64,000 bases of DNA from Hydrogenophaga sp. BPS33 (GTDB lineage Bacteria > Pseudomonadota > Gammaproteobacteria > Burkholderiales > Burkholderiaceae_C): contig NZ_CP044550.1 of assembly GCF_009859475.1 (NCBI RefSeq), positions 275,635-339,634 on the forward strand. Reading direction: 5' to 3'. Made by a program: the position numbers and the translations under genes. This document shows, in pieces, positions 25,779-33,895 of the stretch. Within the stretch, counting starts at the first letter, position 1, and the number at the start of each line of letters is the position of its first letter. The notes beneath the pieces were generated by a model. The model was not told where the DNA came from. It was given only the letters and a program-made list of their open reading frames with translations, and ran no database searches.

Positions 25779-26396
25779 TCAGCCGTGTGCAGCATGACGA
25801 AGCAGATAGCCCGTGTCGGTCGGGTTGGACAGGTGGGTCACCATGTGGGTGCGGATTCCGGCGATGGTCCCCTCGCTCGGAGCTGGGCTGGCGAACTCGA
25901 CACACACGGTATCCACGCCCAGGCGCTTGGCCCAGGTCGCAAGCGGCTCCGAGAACGGCGTCCACCGATGGGTGATGCCATCCAGATCCATGCCCGTGAT
26001 GGAAAGGCGCGCGACATCGGCAGCGTGTTCGGTGAGACCGTAGAGATAGACGCCCACGATTCGACCCAGGAATGCCTCACCATTCTTCACGGCGTTGTTC
26101 GAACGGCGTAGTGCTTCCGCGACGCACACGGCCAGCAGCGAGCGACCATCCTGGGCTGGCCAGCGCGGGCCGATGTACTCGGCCAGTTTGCGGGTCGCTT
26201 CCTTGAGGTTCGGGTGGTGCGCCCAGATCACCTGCGCAAAGGCCTCTTCGGGGGTGCCCTTGACGGCGTTCGTGATCCACTCGTCCTGGTCTGACTGGTG
26301 CAGCTCGCTGACAGGCCAATACACGGTGGCGTCGTTCTTGAGGACTTGCTGCAGACTGCGCGCCCGTGCCGCGTTGAGGGTGACGATAGTGGTCAT
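25779..26396 (-). CDS. Unknown T4SS-associated protein
   Basis: A 205-residue soluble protein that I do not recognise. It has no signal peptide or membrane segment and no obvious catalytic motif. A central helical stretch reads SLLAVCVAEALRRSNNAVKNGEAFLG. Its start overlaps the end of the coupling-protein gene (ATGA), so it is probably made together with TraD. It lies 15 bp before the DUF4400 gene. A role with the coupling protein is suggested by position only. Confidence 0.65.
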   Translation of the reverse strand: MTTIVTLNAARARSLQQVLKNDATVYWPVSELHQSDQDEWITNAVKGTPEEAFAQVIWAHHPNLKEATRKLAEYIGPRWPAQDGRSLLAVCVAEALRRSNNAVKNGEAFLGRIVGVYLYGLTEHAADVARLSITGMDLDGITHRWTPFSEPLATWAKRLGVDTVCVEFASPAPSEGTIAGIRTHMVTHLSNPTDTGYLLRHAAHG

Positions 26397-28348
26397 TTCT
26401 TTCGATACTTCTTGTCTTCGACGATTACGGGGATTCGGCCCTTGACCAGTTCGCCACGGTTGAAGAACCCGATGTAGTGGAGGTCCTGCAGGCTCGGCAA
26501 CAGCGAGCGCGGAAAGATCTCCTTGTCCTTCTCGGAAATCGAGGTGCTTGAATTCGCGGAGAACTCGAGCCCCACGTCCTCGGTCTTTGAGCCAATGCCC
26601 GTGGACTGGCCGCGAACCGTGATCGTTGTCTCGCCCAGTTTCTCGGTGATGAGCGCCATCGTGTCGGGATCTTGGGTGGCTCCCACGATCATGTTGTTCA
26701 TGTTTCCGATGAAGCGCTTAGCGCGCGCCGTGTTGCCTTGGAACTTGTCCACCAAGTCGCTGAAGGTCTGTCCCAGCGCCCAGATGAAGAAGCCAGCGCC
26801 GCGGCCCTTGTTGGCCTGCTGGATGACCGGCGCGCACACTGCATCGCCCCATTCGTCGATCACCACATGCACACGACGGGGCTCTTCGCCCGTATCGGCT
26901 CCGGTGCCGTGGTTGTAGATCTCGGCTGCCACCGCGGAGAGTTCGGCCAGAGCCATGGTCGAGATTGCTCGGCCGACAGACTCGTCAGCCAACGTGTCTG
27001 TGCCGATGTACAGAATGTGGTTGCCCTCGACGATGCGCTTGCCATCCATGATGGGTCGCTGGTCGTTGATGTCGTCGTAGTCGGGCGACAGCAGCCCTTT
27101 GAGGTCATCCGTCGTGAGCTTGGTGAGCATCGGCGTGATCGACACGATCATCTTGCCGAACCACTCTCGGTTTGCTTCGAGAATGGCGATGAGGCCGCGC
27201 AGTTCTTCCGGCTTGATAGGCAAGCCCGTCAGCTTGGCCTGTTCCTCGTCCTCTGGCACCTGCTCTTGGAACACCTTGATCATTGCCGCCAGTTCTGGCG
27301 AGCTGGTCTCGATGGCGCCCTTTTGCGGCTTTCCGCCGGCGGAGGCCAGTGCATTGATCTGCTTCTCCAATGCCTCATGCAGTCCAGGGCAATCAACCTC
27401 GAAGAACTTCTTTAGCGCTTGCTCGGTCAGTGCCTCGACCGCCGTTCGCGATTCCATCGCCGTCTTCAGCGTATAGATGGACACCCGGCGACCGACATAC
27501 TTCATGGCGTTCGTGATCCGGTGCACCGCCATCCAGCAGAACTCTTTGAAGTTGTCGCTCTCCTGGCTGTCCAGAACCATGGTGATCCGCGAGGCCACCT
27601 GGGAGACGCGATCCCAGTTCTTGATGAGGTCCAAACGCACCGACTCACTGGCGAATGCCGGGTGCAGCATCAGGAAGCGCTCAGGCTTGCCCGAAAGCAG
27701 GGCTGCCTGCCGACAGATCTCGCGCAGGTCCTTGTCGCCCTTGGGGTCGATCACGATCACGCAATCGCCGCGCATGGCCAGCTGGAAAATCACCAGCGCC
27801 GCAAGACGGGTCTTGATCGCACCGGTAGTGGCGATGATGGCGCAGTGCCCCTTGAGCGATTCGAAGGGCAGAACGACGTCTTTCTCCCCCATGTCCAGGC
27901 CATGAATCCACGGCAGTCCCTTGGACTTGAGGGGGTCGCGCTTGTCCCCGCGCCACTTAAGCCACCACGGCGGCGGGTACACGTCCACCAGGTCGCGCTT
28001 CATGATCTCGTAGGCTCGCTGTGTGTGGCGTGGCTCCCAGCGATAGCCCCAACCCAACCAGAGATTGTTTCCCAACTTGGACATGGAGCGCTGCAGCCTG
28101 GTCGCGGGCATCACCACCGTGGGCTGGCCAAGCAGCGAAAGCTTGTACTTGAGCAGGCGGTTGGCAGAAAGAAATCGCAGGCCGGTCATGCACAGTGCGA
28201 GCAGCGTACACGCCACCAGCGCCGGCTTCGGTGCTTCAAGGGCGATGCTGACGCCTGCCATCCATATGCAGGCGACTGCCCAAGCAACAGCCGCTCGGGC
28301 CTCGTAGACCGGGCGCAGCAGTTGCTCAAAACGCTTCTTCTCTGCCAT
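26393..28348 (-). CDS. traD: TraD/VirD4-type coupling protein with altered Walker A
   Basis: A 651-residue coupling protein of the SXT/ICE TraD kind. Two membrane helices lie near 18-55, followed by the RecA-like motor: IDPKGDKDLREIC after the P-loop, Walker B RRVHVVIDEWGDAV and GRGAGFFIWALGQTFSDL. The P-loop reads ATTGAIKT where the family normally has a G-x-x-G-x-G-K-T pattern, so two glycines are replaced by Ala and Ile. Lys and Thr remain. The ATG follows the relaxase-like gene stop by one base. Coupling proteins bring the relaxosome to the channel. Whether this one still hydrolyses ATP is doubtful from sequence alone. Confidence 0.83.
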   Translation of the reverse strand: MAEKKRFEQLLRPVYEARAAVAWAVACIWMAGVSIALEAPKPALVACTLLALCMTGLRFLSANRLLKYKLSLLGQPTVVMPATRLQRSMSKLGNNLWLGWGYRWEPRHTQRAYEIMKRDLVDVYPPPWWLKWRGDKRDPLKSKGLPWIHGLDMGEKDVVLPFESLKGHCAIIATTGAIKTRLAALVIFQLAMRGDCVIVIDPKGDKDLREICRQAALLSGKPERFLMLHPAFASESVRLDLIKNWDRVSQVASRITMVLDSQESDNFKEFCWMAVHRITNAMKYVGRRVSIYTLKTAMESRTAVEALTEQALKKFFEVDCPGLHEALEKQINALASAGGKPQKGAIETSSPELAAMIKVFQEQVPEDEEQAKLTGLPIKPEELRGLIAILEANREWFGKMIVSITPMLTKLTTDDLKGLLSPDYDDINDQRPIMDGKRIVEGNHILYIGTDTLADESVGRAISTMALAELSAVAAEIYNHGTGADTGEEPRRVHVVIDEWGDAVCAPVIQQANKGRGAGFFIWALGQTFSDLVDKFQGNTARAKRFIGNMNNMIVGATQDPDTMALITEKLGETTITVRGQSTGIGSKTEDVGLEFSANSSTSISEKDKEIFPRSLLPSLQDLHYIGFFNRGELVKGRIPVIVEDKKYRKK

Positions 28349-28349
28349 G

Positions 28350-30257
28350 TCAAAGCCCCAATTTCTTCACAGCGAACCGCGAGAGCACGACCGCTTCCTT
28401 GGGCTTAGACCCCTCCGGAATAGCGACCTTGATTACCTTCAGCCCCGGCGTGGCCGGGGGGCTGTAGATCAGACCGGCTGCAGCCATTTCGCCCACCCAT
28501 GCAGGCACATCGCGCACGAGCGTGGCGAGTTTTTCCACCGTGATGGCCGCGCCGTTGTCCGTCATGCGCATCGACTTGCTGGCCTCACCACGGTCACGCC
28601 AGGCCTTCATGACCTTGCCAAGCAACTCGATATGCAGCCGTTTCTTGATGTCCTTCTGAACTTCCTGCGGCACCAGGTCGCTGTACCGAACCTCAGCTGC
28701 CTCGCGAATGGGCGCAGCCGCTGCTGCGGCCAAAGGCTCTTCCTCGTGAAGCATTTGGGGGACTCCGCTTCCCACGGTCGGCTTCGCGAGCTCTGGGCCC
28801 TCGGAAATCGTCGCCAGGTGCGCTCCAGCCTGGGCGTCCTGGTCGTGCGACTGTCGCAGCTCTGTGGCCTCTGCAGGCGAGTTCGGTGTCGACTCGGGAT
28901 CGGCCTCGGGCTCCAGGGGCGCAAGTTGTGCTTCGCCACGGCGAACTTGTACTTGCGTCGCCGCCCCAGCTGTTACCTCGGCGCGTGCCAGCGGATCGGC
29001 CGCCACGATGGCGTCAAGGGTTTTGGGTACCTGCTCGACATAGTCGTCCGGATCGAAGTCTTCAAGAACAGACAGCGGATTCCGAAGCTTCAGCGCCATG
29101 AGGATCTCACCATCGCCGGCGACTACCTCAACCATGCCGAGGCACTCTTCCCCGCCTTGGGTCACCACCTGTGACGCCTTGAGCAACTCTGCAATGGTGG
29201 TGGGGCTGGCTGGCCAGCCCGGGTACCCCTGCTGGACACCAAAACGCGCAATGTCCTCGATCGCATCTGGCCAGACGAGGTACAGACCGGATTGATCCGC
29301 CTTGACCTTCTCCCCGTTGATCTTCCAACCCACCGATCCAAGCAGCTCGCGAATGGCGCCCACCAAGTATGGGCCCATGTGCGTGCCAACGATCTGGCGC
29401 CCGTACGCCTGCGGTCGTCGTGCTTCCTCTCGCCGGGAGATACGCTCCCAGATGGTCTGGATGACATCCAGGCAGTTGCGCGCCTGCGTCGCACTGCCCG
29501 ATGAGATCTCATACAAGGTCTTCACCAGTTCCGGCGAACCGTCTTCCAGCCATTGCAGGTTCTCGGCACCAACGATCACTGCGATCAAGGCGGACGTGTG
29601 GGTTGAAGGACCAATCTCCTGCGGCGACTCATCCACATTGGGCCACCTCGCAAAGATCCGCTGCACGTTGCTGTCTGCCGCCCACTGGGTGAGGCTGCCG
29701 AAATGCCGGCGCCATGTCGCGCCTTCCTCGCTGGTGATGACGATTGTGTCCAGCGACTTTCCCAGCGGATATAGGATGCCTGCGAGGAAGCAGACGTAGC
29801 GCCAGCGGCCCTCCAGTGCATGGCGGCGCTCGACGGTTTCCGCACCGGTGAAGATCCGGCCATCCCCCGCCTGGTAGCTGTAGAAACCCATTTCAATTGC
29901 GGCGCGAAACAACCCACCCTCGCCAGAGAAGAGAGCGGTTGCAGTTGCAGGGAGGACATTGACCTGTTCAGCCAGTCTCAGCAGCGGCTGCTCGAATCTC
30001 TGCTCAAAAATGGCGGCGTCACTGGCCGCATGAAGCCGCAAGCGCCCCAGTAGGGCTTCATTTGCGCTCAGGATTCCCTCAGGCGTCGCAATGGCGAGCC
30101 CCCGATCAACCGGAGGGTACGCAGGGGGCTGAGCGACGTTCGCCGGCCGTGCGGCGTTCGAATTGCGTGCGCCACTTCCTTGCTGGCTTGCGCGCTGGGT
30201 ACGGCTGATTGCGGGCGGCGCAGCACGCCTCAATATGGAAATCCACTTTTGGAGCAT
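28350..30257 (-). CDS. MOBH TraI-like relaxase homologue lacking expected catalytic residues
   Basis: A 635-residue protein with the architecture of MOBH/TraI_2 relaxases: an N-terminal HD-fold-like domain (about 60-330), a Pro/Ala/Glu-rich linker and a C-terminal DUF1528-like winged domain (LGKVMKAWRDRGEASKSM ... PAWVGEMAAAGLIYSP). The GGL motif is present (SGEGGLFRAA, 111-120), but the histidines that flank it in relatives are missing. The usual HD pair before GK is replaced: it reads GILYPLGK at 160-167. It is followed by traD, the normal position for a relaxase. It might be a dead relaxase, a structural relaxosome part or a new activity. The ATG at 30257 has a poor ribosome site. Confidence 0.72.
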   Translation of the reverse strand: MLQKWISILRRAAPPAISRTQRASQQGSGARNSNAARPANVAQPPAYPPVDRGLAIATPEGILSANEALLGRLRLHAASDAAIFEQRFEQPLLRLAEQVNVLPATATALFSGEGGLFRAAIEMGFYSYQAGDGRIFTGAETVERRHALEGRWRYVCFLAGILYPLGKSLDTIVITSEEGATWRRHFGSLTQWAADSNVQRIFARWPNVDESPQEIGPSTHTSALIAVIVGAENLQWLEDGSPELVKTLYEISSGSATQARNCLDVIQTIWERISRREEARRPQAYGRQIVGTHMGPYLVGAIRELLGSVGWKINGEKVKADQSGLYLVWPDAIEDIARFGVQQGYPGWPASPTTIAELLKASQVVTQGGEECLGMVEVVAGDGEILMALKLRNPLSVLEDFDPDDYVEQVPKTLDAIVAADPLARAEVTAGAATQVQVRRGEAQLAPLEPEADPESTPNSPAEATELRQSHDQDAQAGAHLATISEGPELAKPTVGSGVPQMLHEEEPLAAAAAAPIREAAEVRYSDLVPQEVQKDIKKRLHIELLGKVMKAWRDRGEASKSMRMTDNGAAITVEKLATLVRDVPAWVGEMAAAGLIYSPPATPGLKVIKVAIPEGSKPKEAVVLSRFAVKKLGL

Positions 30258-30329
30258 CCAGGTATTTTTCTACTCAACACCCCATGGCTGACCCCAGCCT
30301 ACAACCCCAAAAGTGCCCGTAGAGCGGGA

Positions 30330-30992
30330 TCAGCCGACGCGGCGCATATTCACGCGCGAGGCCCTGAAGGCGGCGATTCGCGCTCCGATCTCACTTTCTG
30401 CCTCTGAAACGCGCAAATCCTGCGTGACGCACGCCGGGCAGGCCGCCGGGCCGATGTGCAGGCGGCTCACTGGATGCTTGGTTTTGCATGTCCCGCAATG
30501 GCGCACTTCGATATCGCCGGCCTTGATGCCATTGATGAGCAGGCAGTAGGTCTCGAACGTGATGCGGTGCTCCCCGCCACAGGGCGCGACATCGCTTCTG
30601 TACTTTGAATAGACTTCGATGCGCTTGTCTACCGCGCGCGCATAGTTCGTTTCAACCTCTGCATGCTCACCCGCGCCGCGCGCTCCGAAGTGCAGCGCCA
30701 TCAGGTAGGCTGCCTCATAGCGCTCGGCCGCTGTTTCCAGGAAGCGTTCTGAGGACGCAGCCTTGATGGTCCCGCGCGGCCGACTCACCGTGACGCCGCG
30801 GGCAGCCAAGCGCCGATTCATCTCCTCCTTCAGGCGAGGCTCGTGCACGTTGGTGCCGGTCAACTGGTAGATGAGCTTCGTTCGGGTGGTCAGCTCCATG
30901 AGAACGTCGAAGCGATCATCCCAAGCAGGGTCCTCGAACAACACCTTGCGGTTTCCAGAGGTTACGAGTGCGCGGCCGGTGAACTTATCCAT
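30330..30992 (-). CDS. FlhC/SetC/AcaC-like transcriptional activator subunit
   Basis: A 220-residue FlhC-like protein. The N-terminal half (LMELTTRTKLIYQLTGTNVH, then a long helix ending ALHFGARGAG) matches the helical DNA-binding part. The C-terminal half carries a four-cysteine zinc site C166-x2-C169 and C185-x2-C188, close to the spacing of FlhC. It lies 36 bp downstream of the tandem FlhD-like gene, in flhD-flhC order, and directly upstream of the relaxase-like and traD genes. On SXT and IncC elements the homologues SetCD/AcaCD switch on conjugation operons. The same role is inferred here. Confidence 0.78.
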   Translation of the reverse strand: MDKFTGRALVTSGNRKVLFEDPAWDDRFDVLMELTTRTKLIYQLTGTNVHEPRLKEEMNRRLAARGVTVSRPRGTIKAASSERFLETAAERYEAAYLMALHFGARGAGEHAEVETNYARAVDKRIEVYSKYRSDVAPCGGEHRITFETYCLLINGIKAGDIEVRHCGTCKTKHPVSRLHIGPAACPACVTQDLRVSEAESEIGARIAAFRASRVNMRRVG

Positions 30993-31028
30993 GATGCTTG
31001 CTTGTGGTTGTAGAGCTTTGTTAGGGAG

Positions 31029-31631
31029 TCAGAGCACGCCGGCTTTCGAACGCTTGGACATTCCCATGTACATGGTGCGTTCGGCAGAACTCATGTCGCG
31101 CGAGGCGGCCACGGTGAAAAATTTGTCGGCGGCTGCAGGGAGCAGCACCAGAGCGGGGTTTGCCGCCAGATCCCAAAGATCATGGGGAGCCATGCGAGCG
31201 AGATAGTTTGCCTCTGCCGAACCCAGGTCAAAGAGCACACAGCCCTGTTCGTGTGAGGTGCGCAATGCATCGAGCCGGACGGAAAGCGCCATGAAGGCCT
31301 CTTGCCGATTGGCGACCTCAAGTTCGCCTGGCTGAACCAGCGCCGCCGCCGTGGACGGCTTCAGCCCCTCGTGCAGCACCATGGTGAACAGAGGCGCCCT
31401 GGTGTCCGCGATGCGAAGCACTTCCTCTTCGCTCAGGACCGCGAGCAGCTCCAGAAGCGCATCCTGCTCGGGAAACCAACGGGCTACTACACGGGCGTCC
31501 ATGTCTGCAGTACTGCGCGCGATCTGCCAACGGCGCATCAGCGCCTTGTAGTTCTCGGCGATGATGGAGCGTGTGTAGTTGGGCAGACGCCAGTCGCCAA
31601 AGAGCTGCGAGTTCAATTTGGCTGTAAGCAT
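31029..31631 (-). CDS. Tandem FlhD-like regulator subunit (SetD/AcaD-like partner)
   Basis: A 200-residue protein from ATG 31631, which has GAGAG just upstream. Residues about 112-172 (ALRTSHEQGCVLFDLGSAEA, then MAPHDLWDLAANPALVLL) match the FlhD pattern of a helical rod, FxLG, and LWxLAxxxxLLL. Residues about 30-88 show a second, weaker copy (LLELLAVLSEEEVLRIADTR). FlhD is normally about 110 residues with a single such unit. A longer frame starts at 31775 but crosses the likely promoter region. It is the first gene of the pair with the FlhC-like gene and is divergent from an XRE-type regulator. The FlhD assignment is from pattern and gene order. Confidence 0.65.
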   Translation of the reverse strand: MLTAKLNSQLFGDWRLPNYTRSIIAENYKALMRRWQIARSTADMDARVVARWFPEQDALLELLAVLSEEEVLRIADTRAPLFTMVLHEGLKPSTAAALVQPGELEVANRQEAFMALSVRLDALRTSHEQGCVLFDLGSAEANYLARMAPHDLWDLAANPALVLLPAAADKFFTVAASRDMSSAERTMYMGMSKRSKAGVL

Positions 31632-31784
31632 TTCTTCTCTCGTCGTATATTCGTCAAGTTCATCCTCCCTCAGTGCCGTCCACGTTAAAGTTTCCGCTCC
31701 CGCTCCCCGATATGCTGAGCTGAGCAAAGGTCCTGCGTTCACATTTGATCCTGCCATGGCTCGCGCCCAAGGCATGCCCCCTCC
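31632..31784. promoter_or_regulatory. Divergent control region between FlhDC-like genes and XRE regulator
   Basis: This 153-bp gap separates the leftward FlhD/FlhC-like genes from the rightward XRE-type gene. It contains an imperfect dyad TGCTgagctgAGCA near 31716-31729, centred between the two starts, that could bind a regulator. I see no strong sigma-70 promoter. By analogy with setR/setCD the XRE protein may repress the leftward promoter here; this is inference. Confidence 0.4.
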
Positions 31785-32510
31785 ATGTCCGCTATCGACA
31801 TCCTTCCGCAGCGCTTTAGGGCCCGATTGCGAATTTCTCTCGATGAGCTAGGGTTTCCCCCGACTTTGCGAGACAGAAGTCGTGCATTGGCAGTCTCGCT
31901 GGGCGTTCACGAGAGCGTCACCAGCGAGTTCTTGGCCTTCAACGCCACGGCGCTCCCGGATCTGGACCTGCTGGCGAAGATTTCGGAATTGACCCGCAAG
32001 CCCATGGGCTGGTTTCTTGACGCTGACGGCAGTAGTTTCCCGGCGAGCACGCGGCTCGTCCACTCACTTGGCTCAGGTCCGGACTTGGCACTTTCACTTC
32101 CGGACGATCTCGGCAGCATTGCCGTCGACGCCGACGACTCGCTGTACTACCTCCGCGCTACCCGCAACATGGGCTTCGGCGTCCAGAGCGGCGACTACTT
32201 GATCGCGATCGAGGTGCTCGTCCATCCAATGAACATGACGCGCAATCAGATCTACCTGATCGGCGCGAGTGCCGGCTTCGACTTACGCAATTGCGTGGCA
32301 CAAAGCCCGCTGCGTGCAAGTTTCTCCAGCTTCGATGGCAAGCACACCCTAGTCTTGAAGCCAACCATCGCGGCCGCAGACCGCCGCGATTCGGATTTCG
32401 TGGAGAACGGCCTGGGTGAAGGCATGCATCATTTCTCACAGCTGGTGTGCGTACTCAAGGCGGGCAAGAACATCCCGCGCGATAGCAGCGCCTACCTGTT
32501 CTTCTCGTAG
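31785..32510 (+). CDS. XRE-type transcriptional regulator
   Basis: A 241-residue protein with an N-terminal helix-turn-helix of the XRE type (RDRSRALAVSLGVHESVT ... LLAKISELTRKPMGWFLD, about 28-75). Its C-terminal domain of about 160 residues is not clearly an S24 peptidase: I do not see a Ser/Lys dyad or Ala-Gly cleavage site. It is divergent from the FlhD/FlhC-like pair, the position of repressors such as SetR in SXT-type elements. No ribosome site is visible in front of the ATG. It ends 40 bp before a bidirectional terminator shared with the primase gene. Confidence 0.7.
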   Translation: MSAIDILPQRFRARLRISLDELGFPPTLRDRSRALAVSLGVHESVTSEFLAFNATALPDLDLLAKISELTRKPMGWFLDADGSSFPASTRLVHSLGSGPDLALSLPDDLGSIAVDADDSLYYLRATRNMGFGVQSGDYLIAIEVLVHPMNMTRNQIYLIGASAGFDLRNCVAQSPLRASFSSFDGKHTLVLKPTIAAADRRDSDFVENGLGEGMHHFSQLVCVLKAGKNIPRDSSAYLFFS

Positions 32511-32550
32511 CCATCGGGGCGGAGCGCTCTGGCAAGCGCGAATAGAAAAA

Positions 32551-32580
32551 GCCACCCGTCCGTAGACGGGTGGCTTCCTT
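32551..32580. terminator. Bidirectional terminator between XRE regulator and primase
   Basis: A perfect 10-bp stem, GCCACCCGTC at 32551-32560 and GACGGGTGGC at 32565-32574, has a four-base loop. A run of A on the left makes a T tail for minus-strand transcripts, and TTCCTT follows on the right. It lies between the convergent XRE and primase genes. Confidence 0.85.
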
Positions 32581-32583
32581 CGT

Positions 32584-33648
32584 TCAATGGCTGTGGGCGC
32601 GCTCGTACTGCGCGGCCCACTGGTTGGCCATGTCCTGGCCTTGCGATGCTGCCTTGATGACGAGCACCCGAACGCCGTCCTTGCGGATGCGCTGAGCGAG
32701 CTGCTCGGCGTAGAAGCTGCCAGGGCGGCGAAACTTCTGCACTCCATCAACGACACCGACTCGCTTGCGCTCATCGTGGTCCGCAAAGATCACCAGGCGC
32801 CGGATTTGCGCCTTGAGGTCTTGGGGCAGCTCGAACTGCGCCATCGCTGGGCCGTTCAGGCAAGGCCATACAGGCACTCGGCGCAGCATCGCTGCTGCAA
32901 GTCCGGTTTCGATGCCTTCGCACACCGCCAATGTGTCGCCCACGGGCTGCATCATGCGAATGGCGAAGGAGTTGATGCCCAGGCCGTAGTCGGTCTTCTT
33001 GACCAACGGTACGGCTGCCTTGTGACCATCCATTGTGAGGAAGGTCTTGTGCAGCTGCACCACCTCACCCCTGGCGTCTTGCGCGAGCGCAAGCATGGCT
33101 GGGTACTTGCCAAGTGAAACCGGTCTGCCGCCCTCCGTCTCCGGTGGAGACCAGTACTCCAGGCCCGGGTGATAGCGCAGCATTTGCGGCTTCACGTCCA
33201 AACCGGGCACCCTGTTGCTCAGGTAGCGCGAGACCGGGTCGCCGGCGGTGATCTCGCGCGCTTCGCTCCAGAAACGCTGGATGCGCTGCAGATTGCGCTG
33301 TGCTTGGTCGGGCGAGAGGTCGTTGGACCTGGCCACACGCGCCTCGCGCGCAATGGCCTGGATCTGTGCGCCTGCACCGAAATAGCTTCGCACGTGGTCT
33401 GCCGCTTCGCGAAACGATGCGTATCCCATGTGTTCCATCAGCATTCGAAAGCCATTTGCGTAGCTTCCACCGGTGCATTGATTGCAAACCCACAGCCCGC
33501 CGTTCTTCTTCGCCCATCGGAAGCGGTCAGTGCCTCCGCAGAAGGGGCACGGTCCATTTCGCGGGCTGAAGAAACTCGCATCCATGCCTGCTGCCGTGAG
33601 GATGTCCGGCCAGCGATCGTAGACGAGGTCCTCTGCTTTGATGTTCAC
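32584..33648 (-). CDS. P4/TraC-type DNA primase (zinc ribbon plus Toprim)
   Basis: A 354-residue primase. An N-terminal zinc ribbon (CPFCGGTDRFRW, then LWVCNQC) is followed by a linker with YLSNRVPGL and a Toprim domain with the glutamate signature TLAVCEGIETGLAA and the acidic motif RLVIFADHDE. The GTG at 33648 has GGAG about ten bases upstream and begins just where phage P4 and plasmid primases normally start. A longer frame to 33792 has no family similarity I can see. It lies alone between two terminators. It would make primers for plasmid replication or for the transferred strand. Confidence 0.85.
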   Translation of the reverse strand: MNIKAEDLVYDRWPDILTAAGMDASFFSPRNGPCPFCGGTDRFRWAKKNGGLWVCNQCTGGSYANGFRMLMEHMGYASFREAADHVRSYFGAGAQIQAIAREARVARSNDLSPDQAQRNLQRIQRFWSEAREITAGDPVSRYLSNRVPGLDVKPQMLRYHPGLEYWSPPETEGGRPVSLGKYPAMLALAQDARGEVVQLHKTFLTMDGHKAAVPLVKKTDYGLGINSFAIRMMQPVGDTLAVCEGIETGLAAAMLRRVPVWPCLNGPAMAQFELPQDLKAQIRRLVIFADHDERKRVGVVDGVQKFRRPGSFYAEQLAQRIRKDGVRVLVIKAASQGQDMANQWAAQYERAHSH

Positions 33649-33852
33649 GTCCCAATCTCCAAAGAAACTGAGGCATGCAACGTCCCAAGGGACAGGCTCG
33701 CCCCAGTGGGTGGTTGAATGCAGCCAGAAGGCTGCGATCTTCGCAACTGCGAAAACATGCCAATTCTCCAGGGCCAGAAACACCCTGTCCAACGTCGTTG
33801 ACCACGTCTGGCGCGAACGCCAGGGCTTGTTTCAGCACTCGAGATAAGGACT

Positions 33853-33879
33853 GAAAAAAGCCCCCCGCATACGGGGAGC
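33853..33879 (-). terminator. Terminator after the VWA gene
   Basis: On the minus strand GCTCCCCGTATGCGGGGGGC is followed by six T residues (A run 33854-33859, hairpin 33860-33879). It lies 17 bases past the VWA gene stop and ends the DUF3150-VWA unit before the primase gene. Confidence 0.78.
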
Positions 33880-33895
33880 AAGGAGTTGATGAGCA

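Noticed and set aside
33649..33792. N-terminal extension of the primase
   Set aside because: No similarity to primase N-termini and no ribosome site; the GTG at 33648 starts where relatives start.
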